Source: Rhodospirillales bacterium (GTDB taxonomy: Bacteria > Pseudomonadota > Alphaproteobacteria > CACIAM-22H2). Taken from it: a stretch of DNA of 49,705 nucleotides. Under the pieces are notes generated by a model, which saw nothing but the letters and a program-made list of their open reading frames with translations, ran no database searches and was not told the origin of the DNA. Made by a program: the position numbers and the translations under genes. Positions 43,899 through 49,705 of this stretch are shown one piece after another. The first letter of the stretch is position 1. Each line of letters starts with the position of its first letter. The stretch lies in assembly GCA_016794005.1 (NCBI GenBank), contig JAEUKY010000034.1, forward strand, positions 1 through 49,705. The letters run 5' to 3'.

Positions 43899-44537
43899 AT
43901 GACGGACCCAAAGAACCAACAAGAACCGTCGATGGAGGAGATCCTCGCCTCCATCCGTCGAATTATTTCGGAAGATGGAGACGCGGGTAAGGCGCCTCCG
44001 GCTGCCCCGGCCGAAGCTGCGGCACCACCCCCTCCGCCTCCGCCTCCGCCACCACCCCCGCCGCCCCCTCCGCCGCCGCCACCCCCTCCGCCGGCTGCGG
44101 CGCCCCCGCCGCCGGCGCCTGAACCCGAGCCTGAACCGGAGCCCGAACCCGAGCCGATGATGGAGGCGCCGCCGCCCCCACCGCCTCCTCCTCCTCCTCC
44201 GCCGCCGCCGCGTCCGCGCATGCCGGAACCGGAGATGGACGACGTACTCGAGCTCACCAACGTGGTGGACAAGCCGCCGCCGGTGATGTCGGAGGAGCCG
44301 CGCCGACTCATGTCGGACGACACGGCCCGGCAGGCGTCGGACTCGTTGCAGGGGCTGCAGGCGCGCGTGCCGCGCAACCTGCTGCTCGGCAACTCCGACC
44401 TCACGATCGAGGATCTGGTCCGTGCCGAATTGCGGCCGATCCTGAAGGCTTGGCTCGACCAGTACCTGCCCGACCTCGTCGAGCGGATGGTCCAGCGCGA
44501 GATCCGAAGGATCACCCGCGAGTCGCAGGACTATTGA
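43899..44537 (+). CDS. popZ: Polar organizing protein PopZ (DUF2497)
   Basis: 212-aa scaffold that condenses at cell poles and anchors the chromosome origin through ParB. Residues 10-27 (PSMEEILASIRRIISEDG) are the conserved client-binding helix. The linker holds an unbroken run of 23 prolines at 43-65, then a Glu-Pro repeat and a second run of 14 prolines. The C-terminal oligomerisation region (about 160-212) has LTIEDLVRAELRPILKAWLD and LPDLVERMVQREIRRI. It is followed directly by valS, the usual order. The proline runs should demand elongation factor P. Confidence 0.96.
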   Translation: MTDPKNQQEPSMEEILASIRRIISEDGDAGKAPPAAPAEAAAPPPPPPPPPPPPPPPPPPPPPPPAAAPPPPAPEPEPEPEPEPEPMMEAPPPPPPPPPPPPPPRPRMPEPEMDDVLELTNVVDKPPPVMSEEPRRLMSDDTARQASDSLQGLQARVPRNLLLGNSDLTIEDLVRAELRPILKAWLDQYLPDLVERMVQREIRRITRESQDY

Positions 44538-44569
44538 GCGACAGCCCCGCGTCCGTCTAAGACATCCGC

Positions 44570-47314
44570 ATGACCCAGCCATCGAACGACGAGACCGCTG
44601 CGGGCGGTCTCGCCAAGACCTATTCGCCCGCCGAGATCGAGCCGCGCCGCTACGCCGAGTGGGAAAAATCCGGCGTCTTCGCGTGCGATCCGAAGTCGTC
44701 GAAGCAGCCCTATACGATCATGATGCCGCCGCCCAACGTCACGGGCTCGCTGCACATGGGGCACGCGCTGACCTTCACCGTGCAGGATGTTCTCATCCGC
44801 TACTGGCGCATGCGCGGGCGCGACGCGCTGTGGCAGCCGGGCACCGATCATGCCGGCATCGCCACGCAGATGGTGGTCGAACGCCGGCTTGCCGAGCAGG
44901 GCGTGTTTCTCGACCGCGGCGGCGTTCCGTCCGGCGGAAACAAGACGCTTATCGGCCGCGCGAAGTTCCTCGAGGAAGCCTGGAAGTGGAAAGCCGAATC
45001 GGGCGGCACGATCACGAACCAGCTGCGCAGGCTGGGCGCGTCGCCGGACTGGGCGCGCGAACGCTTCACGATGGACGAGGGGCTTTCGAAGGCCGTGCGA
45101 AAGGTCTTCGTCGATCTTCACGCGCAAGGCCTGATCTACCGCGACAAGCGTCTGGTCAACTGGGACCCTAAGCTGCAGACGGCCGTTTCCGACCTCGAAG
45201 TCGAGCAGCGCGAGATCAAGGGCAATCTCTGGCACTTCCGCTACCCGGTCGAGGGCGAGCCGGGTCGTTTCATCGTCGTCGCGACGACGCGTCCGGAAAC
45301 GATGCTCGGCGACACCGGCGTCGCAGTCCATCCCGACGATGTGCGATTCAAGGATCTCGTCGGCAAGCGCGCGATCCTGCCGCTGGTCGGCCGCGCGATC
45401 CCGATCGTCGCGGACGAGTATTCGGACCCGGAGAAGGGGACCGGTGCCGTCAAGATGACGCCGGCGCACGACTTCAACGACTTTGCGGTCGGCAAGCGCC
45501 ACGGCCTTGCGATGATCAACGTGCTCGACAAGGACGCCCACATCACCGGCGACGTGCCGGAGAAATATCGCGGGCTCGAGCGCTACGCCGCGCGCAAGGC
45601 GATCGTCGCCGACATGGAAGCCGAAGGCTTCCTCGACAAGATCGAGCCGCACGTGCACACCGTTCCGCACGGCGACCGCTCCGGCGTGGCGCTGGAGCCG
45701 TGGTTGACCGACCAGTGGTTCTGCGATGCGGCGACGCTCGCCAAGCCCGCGATCGAGGCGGTCGAGCAGGGCCATACGACGTTCGTCCCCAAGCACTGGG
45801 AGAACACCTATTACGAATGGATGCGCAACATCCAGCCCTGGTGCATCAGCCGCCAGCTCTGGTGGGGCCATCGCATCCCCGCCTGGTACGGACCCGACGG
45901 CCATGCTTTCGTCGCGCACGACGAGGCGGGCGCGCAAGCACTGGCGAAGGAAAAGTACGGCAAGGACGTGGCGCTGACGCAGGACAACGACGTGCTCGAC
46001 ACGTGGTTCTCGTCGGCACTCTGGCCGTTCTCCACGTTGGGCTGGCCGGAGGGCACGCCGGAACTGAAGCGCTATTATCCCGGCGACGTGCTCGTCACGG
46101 GCTTCGATATCATCTTCTTCTGGGTCGCCCGGATGATGATGATGGGCATCCATTTCGGCAATCCGGGCAAGTCGCTGGCCGAACGCGTGCCGTTCAAGCA
46201 CGTCTATATCCACGCGCTGGTGCGCGACGAGCGCGGCCAGAAGATGTCGAAGTCGAAGGGCAACATCATCGACCCGCTCGACATCATCGGAAAATACGGC
46301 ACCGATGCGCTGCGCTTCACGCTGTGCGCGCTGGCCGCCCAGGGGCGCGACATCAAGCTGGCGCCTGCGCGCGTCGAAGGCTACCGGAACTTCATCACCA
46401 AGCTGTGGAACGCCGCGCGCTATGCGCGCATGAACGGGGCCGTTCCGGTCGCCGGGTTCGATCCGGCCAAGGTTACCCTGACGGTCGACAAATGGCTGCT
46501 CGGCGAGCTTGCGAAGACCGCAGGCGCCGTCACCGCGGCGATCGAGGCCTACAAGTTCAACGAGGCGGCGGATGCGATCTACCGCTTCGTCTGGGGCACG
46601 TTCTGCGACTGGTACCTGGAGTTCACGAAGCCGCTGCTGCAGCAGGGCAGCGAGACGGAGAAAGCCGAGGTCCGCGCGACGACGGCCTACGCCATCGGCC
46701 AGTGCCTGAAGCTGCTGCACCCGCTCTCGCCGTACGTGACCGAGGAACTCTGGGACACGCTCGGCTACCGGAACGGCACGACCGGCCTGATTGCCGAAAG
46801 CTGGCCTGCGTTGCCGGGCACGCTTGGCGATGCGGCGGCGCAGGAAGAGATGAACTGGGTCGTCGACGCGATCTCGGGCATCCGTGCACTTCGTGCCGAG
46901 ATGAACGTCCCGCAGGCTTCGCGTCTGACGCTGCTCCACCGCGACGCCGGCAAGTCCGCGCGCGACCGGATCAAACGCCACGAAGGCCTGATCAAGACGC
47001 TGGCGCGCGTCGAGACGGTCGCGGCGGAGCAGGGCGGGGCGACCAAGGGTGCCGCGACTTTCGTCGTGGCGGACGCCACGCTTGTCCTGCCGCTTGCCGG
47101 CGTCATCGACGCGGCAGCCGAGCGCAAGCGGATCGAGAAGGAAGTGGCGCGATTGGCCAGCGACATCGACAAGATCGGGCGCAAACTCGCCAATGCGGAT
47201 TTCGTCGCGAAGGCCGATCCCGAAGCGGTCGAGGAACAGCGCATCCGTCTTGCCGATGCCGAAGCTACGCGCAAGCGGCTGACGGCGTCGCTGGCGCTGA
47301 TCAGCGAGATCTAG
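44570..47314 (+). CDS. valS: Valyl-tRNA synthetase
   Basis: Class Ia synthetase of 914 aa charging tRNA-Val. The HIGH box is HMGH at 62-65 (PPPNVTGSLHMGHAL), the KMSKS loop K558-S562. The editing domain (CP1) carries VATTRPETMLGDTGVAVHP, the anticodon domain follows, and a C-terminal arm coiled coil ends the protein (RKRIEKEVARLASDIDKIGR). Start ATG 44570, 32 bases after popZ. Complete and of normal length. Confidence 0.98.
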   Translation: MTQPSNDETAAGGLAKTYSPAEIEPRRYAEWEKSGVFACDPKSSKQPYTIMMPPPNVTGSLHMGHALTFTVQDVLIRYWRMRGRDALWQPGTDHAGIATQMVVERRLAEQGVFLDRGGVPSGGNKTLIGRAKFLEEAWKWKAESGGTITNQLRRLGASPDWARERFTMDEGLSKAVRKVFVDLHAQGLIYRDKRLVNWDPKLQTAVSDLEVEQREIKGNLWHFRYPVEGEPGRFIVVATTRPETMLGDTGVAVHPDDVRFKDLVGKRAILPLVGRAIPIVADEYSDPEKGTGAVKMTPAHDFNDFAVGKRHGLAMINVLDKDAHITGDVPEKYRGLERYAARKAIVADMEAEGFLDKIEPHVHTVPHGDRSGVALEPWLTDQWFCDAATLAKPAIEAVEQGHTTFVPKHWENTYYEWMRNIQPWCISRQLWWGHRIPAWYGPDGHAFVAHDEAGAQALAKEKYGKDVALTQDNDVLDTWFSSALWPFSTLGWPEGTPELKRYYPGDVLVTGFDIIFFWVARMMMMGIHFGNPGKSLAERVPFKHVYIHALVRDERGQKMSKSKGNIIDPLDIIGKYGTDALRFTLCALAAQGRDIKLAPARVEGYRNFITKLWNAARYARMNGAVPVAGFDPAKVTLTVDKWLLGELAKTAGAVTAAIEAYKFNEAADAIYRFVWGTFCDWYLEFTKPLLQQGSETEKAEVRATTAYAIGQCLKLLHPLSPYVTEELWDTLGYRNGTTGLIAESWPALPGTLGDAAAQEEMNWVVDAISGIRALRAEMNVPQASRLTLLHRDAGKSARDRIKRHEGLIKTLARVETVAAEQGGATKGAATFVVADATLVLPLAGVIDAAAERKRIEKEVARLASDIDKIGRKLANADFVAKADPEAVEEQRIRLADAEATRKRLTASLALISEI

Positions 47315-47697
47315 CTCTTCGGTTCGTCCATCAACGAGACCTGCGCCGCGACGACGCGCCAGCCTTCGGCGAAACGCACCCATGTCTGCTGCTGGCGGCC
47401 GATCTTGCCGGGTACGCGGCGGAACAGCGTCGATGCTGTCGCGAAGTCCCGCCCGAACGTGGTGATCAGCGTGCGCTCGAGCGTGCGCTGAAGACCCTGA
47501 CCCGGCCGCGAAGCGCGGAAAGCCTGGATCTCGGCATAGCCGTAGAGGATTTCCGTCGCCCCATAGCGCACCGTGTAGGGCGCGTCCTTGAACAGCTCGT
47601 CGAGCACGGCGATGTCGTTTGTGGTGAGCGCCACCTCGTAGCGCCGGAACGCTTCGGTCACTTCGGCGAGAACATCGGGGATGTTGATCTCGGGCAT
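47311..47697 (-). CDS. atzH: AtzH/HpxZ-like SnoaL-fold protein (DUF3225)
   Basis: 128-aa NTF2/SnoaL-fold protein of the AtzH/HpxZ group. It has LAEVTEAFRRYEVALTTND, TVRYGATEILYGYAEIQAFR and WVRFAEGWRVVAAQVSLMD. In Pseudomonas sp. ADP AtzH is reported to be a dicarboxyurea amidase. Other relatives belong to oxalurate utilisation (HpxZ). AGGTAGGAAC precedes ATG 47697. It ends a three-gene unit with atzE and atzG; its stop shares CTAG with the valS stop. Confidence 0.85.
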   Translation of the reverse strand: MPEINIPDVLAEVTEAFRRYEVALTTNDIAVLDELFKDAPYTVRYGATEILYGYAEIQAFRASRPGQGLQRTLERTLITTFGRDFATASTLFRRVPGKIGRQQQTWVRFAEGWRVVAAQVSLMDEPKS

Positions 47698-47701
47698 GTT
47701 C

Positions 47702-49090
47702 CTACCTTGCGACGGGGGCCGCACAGATGCCGGTCCGTTCGAGTTCGTGGGCGACGCGAAGAGCGACATCCTCGCGCCACGGTGCGGCGATGACCTGAAC
47801 GCCGACGGGAAGGGACGAAACACCCTGCACCGGGACGGCGGCGACGGGAAGGCCGATGAAGGAAATCGGCTGCGTGTAGATGCCGATATTCGGGCGCAGC
47901 GGCACTTCCTTTCCGTCGAGCACGAAGGTCTGCTGGCCGATCAGCGGCGCCGTACACGGCGTCGACGGAGCCAGCAGAACGTCGAAACTCCCGAACACCT
48001 TCGCGACCTCGCGCTGGAACCATGTGCGGAACCGCTGGGCTTGCGCGTACCACGCCGCAGGCAGCAGGTTTCCGGCGATGAGCCTGTCGCGCGTCGCCGG
48101 ATCGAAGTCCGCGGCGCGCTTGCGCAGTCTGTCGAGATGGAGTTGCGCACCTTCGACGTTCGTGATGACGAAGGCGGCCGCGCGCGCACGGTGCGCCTCC
48201 GGCAGTTCCACGCCCGTTGCGGCACCCAGTGCCTTGGCGACTTTGTCGAGGGCGGCATAGATGACTGGATCGCCGCCGCGCGCGAAATAGCCGCCGAGCG
48301 CGCCGATCCGAAGCCCGTCGATACCAGCGGCGATCGAGGGCAGCGTCGGCGCGACGGCGCGTTGCGCGCATGCCGGATCGGCCGGATCCGGGCCCTGCAT
48401 GGCGTCGTAGGCGAGGGCAAGGTCGGCGGCCGTGCGTGCGAACGGCCCCAGATGATCGAACGACGCGACGAACGGGAACGATCCGGCGCGCGACAGCCGG
48501 CCGAAGGTCGGCTTCAATCCGAACAGGCCGCAGAAGGACGACGGCACGCGGATCGAGCCGTTGGTGTCGGAGCCAAGCGCCAGCGGCACCATTCCGGCCG
48601 CGACGGCACTGCCCGATCCGCCGGACGATCCGCCGGACATGCGCGAAACGTCGTGCGGGTTGCGCGACGGGCCGTCATGCGCGTTCTCGCCCGTGAAGTC
48701 GTAGGCGTATTCGCCCATGTTGAGGGCGCCGACCAGCACGGCGTCGGCCGCGTCGAGCCGGGCCACGAGCGGGCCGTCGGCAGCAGCCGGCGGCAGGTCG
48801 CGGTTGATCTTCGATCCGGAGCGCGTGGTCAACCCCGCGACGTCGAACAGGTTTTTGACCGCGAACGGCACGCCGGCAAGCGGCCCCAGGGCGCCACCGG
48901 CCGCGCGGCGCGCGTCGATGTCGCGCGCCTTGGCGAGCGCACGCTCGCGCGTCAAGTCGGTGAAGGCGTTGAGCGTGGGGTTGCGCGCCGCGATCTGGGC
49001 AAGGTGCGTTTCGGCGACGGCGAGGGCGGAAAGGGACCCTTCGCGCACGCGCCGGGCGATCTCGCCGGCCGGCATCTCGATCGGGGTCAT
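47702..49090 (-). CDS. atzE: AtzE-family amidohydrolase (1-carboxybiuret hydrolase-like)
   Basis: 462-aa amidase-signature enzyme. Catalytic K79 (GVPFAVKNLFDVAG), the cis-serine in SGGSSGGSGSAVAAG (S155) and nucleophile S179 (GSDTNGSIRVPSSFC) are present. The SDTNGSIRVP form is that of AtzE, not GatA. In the atrazine/cyanuric acid pathway AtzE deaminates 1-carboxybiuret and needs small partner AtzG for folding, which is encoded just upstream with ATGA overlap. Cyanuric acid hydrolase is not in the window, so the substrate may differ (e.g. a ureido compound). Confidence 0.88.
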   Translation of the reverse strand: MTPIEMPAGEIARRVREGSLSALAVAETHLAQIAARNPTLNAFTDLTRERALAKARDIDARRAAGGALGPLAGVPFAVKNLFDVAGLTTRSGSKINRDLPPAAADGPLVARLDAADAVLVGALNMGEYAYDFTGENAHDGPSRNPHDVSRMSGGSSGGSGSAVAAGMVPLALGSDTNGSIRVPSSFCGLFGLKPTFGRLSRAGSFPFVASFDHLGPFARTAADLALAYDAMQGPDPADPACAQRAVAPTLPSIAAGIDGLRIGALGGYFARGGDPVIYAALDKVAKALGAATGVELPEAHRARAAAFVITNVEGAQLHLDRLRKRAADFDPATRDRLIAGNLLPAAWYAQAQRFRTWFQREVAKVFGSFDVLLAPSTPCTAPLIGQQTFVLDGKEVPLRPNIGIYTQPISFIGLPVAAVPVQGVSSLPVGVQVIAAPWREDVALRVAHELERTGICAAPVAR

Positions 49091-49275
49091 GGCCGGAAGA
49101 TCGCCGCGCTCTCGATGTGGTCGGGGATCGCGAACTCCGTCACGAGGCGCGCGACCTCGGACGTGCGCTGGAAATTGACGATCACGCCGGGCCGGTGCTC
49201 GGCGGCGATCGTCAGGCCGACGGCCGCCGCGGCGCGGTCGACATAGTCGGCGACATTGTCCGGAGGCGTCGTCAT
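49087..49275 (-). CDS. atzG: AtzG-like subunit (DUF4089, GatC-like)
   Basis: 62-aa protein, DUF4089, similar in role to GatC: it wraps its amidase. It reads VADYVDRAAAAVGLTIAAEH and ends EFAIPDHIESAAIFRP, near-typical of AtzG. ATG 49275 follows GAAAGAG. It precedes atzE with a 4-base overlap, so the two subunits are made in step. Confidence 0.88.
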   Translation of the reverse strand: MTTPPDNVADYVDRAAAAVGLTIAAEHRPGVIVNFQRTSEVARLVTEFAIPDHIESAAIFRP

Positions 49276-49389
49276 GGAGCTCTTTCGAAGGGTTGCCGGG
49301 GCCGGTAAGGCTAGCAAGAACCTCGCCAAAGCCGTGCCGTTCCCATATCGTTCGTCCGGAGTTGCATGCCGCCGCCGCGTGCCGCATAA

Positions 49390-49705
<316 letters not shown>

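Noticed and set aside
44025-44218. CRISPR-like or tandem DNA repeat in popZ
   Set aside because: The repetition follows proline codons with variable third bases; there are no spacers or fixed-length repeat units.
43886-44515. Minus-strand ORF with a long poly-glycine stretch opposite popZ
   Set aside because: It is the complement of the proline codons of PopZ; no ribosome site and no independent coding signal.

Overview
The window is high-GC DNA (about 65% or more by eye) with the hallmarks of an alphaproteobacterium. These are a PopZ (DUF2497) gene in the order isoaspartyl-methyltransferase-like / tolC / popZ / valS, the AapJQMP-type amino-acid ABC operon, an NDUFS4-like complex I accessory gene, the imuA-imuB-dnaE2 mutasome cassette, and a GTTC-N7-GTTC SOS box, the LexA site of this class. 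The gene set fits the Rhodospirillales/Rhizobiales best; I cannot place it lower. Nearly all DNA is coding. There is no insertion sequence, prophage or CRISPR array, so this is ordinary chromosome.

Layout. 1-2308: tctCBA tripartite tricarboxylate transporter, minus strand, truncated by the window edge, divergent from a hybrid sensor kinase (2493-5438) followed by an Atm1-type ABC exporter (5471-7396). 7313-9874: a thiZXY pyrimidine-precursor importer under a TPP riboswitch. 9933-15439: HDAC-like hydrolase, DUF192 protein, O-methyltransferase, tRNA-Pro, aldo/keto reductase, beta-CASP nuclease and a FadR-type regulator beside a gutted transporter gene. 16051-19465: NDUFS4-like protein, tRNA-Arg, two unknown proteins, and a metC-hisI-modE-like operon. 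19684-23958: aapJQMP with an internal hairpin and an 11-codon ORF. 23977-28369: a tightly overlapped nudix-cysK-sseA-GNAT operon, OsmC protein, aspartate dehydrogenase. 28489-31885: exported protein, tandem OmpA genes, cupin. 31886-37453: dnaE2, imuB, imuA under the SOS box, with a divergent 47-codon gene. 37845-41151: glpD, a lipoprotein, lpxR, another lipoprotein. 41215-47314: tRNA-Asn, tRNA-Cys, methyltransferase, tolC, popZ, valS. 47311-49275: atzG-atzE-atzH-like operon. 49417 to the end: start of metG.

Working together: several units serve nutrient uptake (tricarboxylates, thiamin precursor, amino acids), sulfur amino acid metabolism (metC, cysK, sseA), envelope remodelling (OmpA pair, LpxR, TolC, lipoproteins), SOS mutagenesis, and nitrogen scavenging from urea derivatives (AtzG/E/H).

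The most striking unexplained item is the 47-residue protein at 37628-37771, divergent from the SOS mutasome operon. Its C-terminal half carries an 18-residue segment matching the N-terminal partner-binding helix of the PopZ encoded about 6 kb away (9 of 18 identical, 15 of 18 similar). It could be a PopZ-mimicking cell-cycle or polarity regulator linked to DNA damage; this is a hypothesis from visual alignment only. Coding starts were chosen from ribosome-binding sites and 4-base overlaps; no database search was possible.
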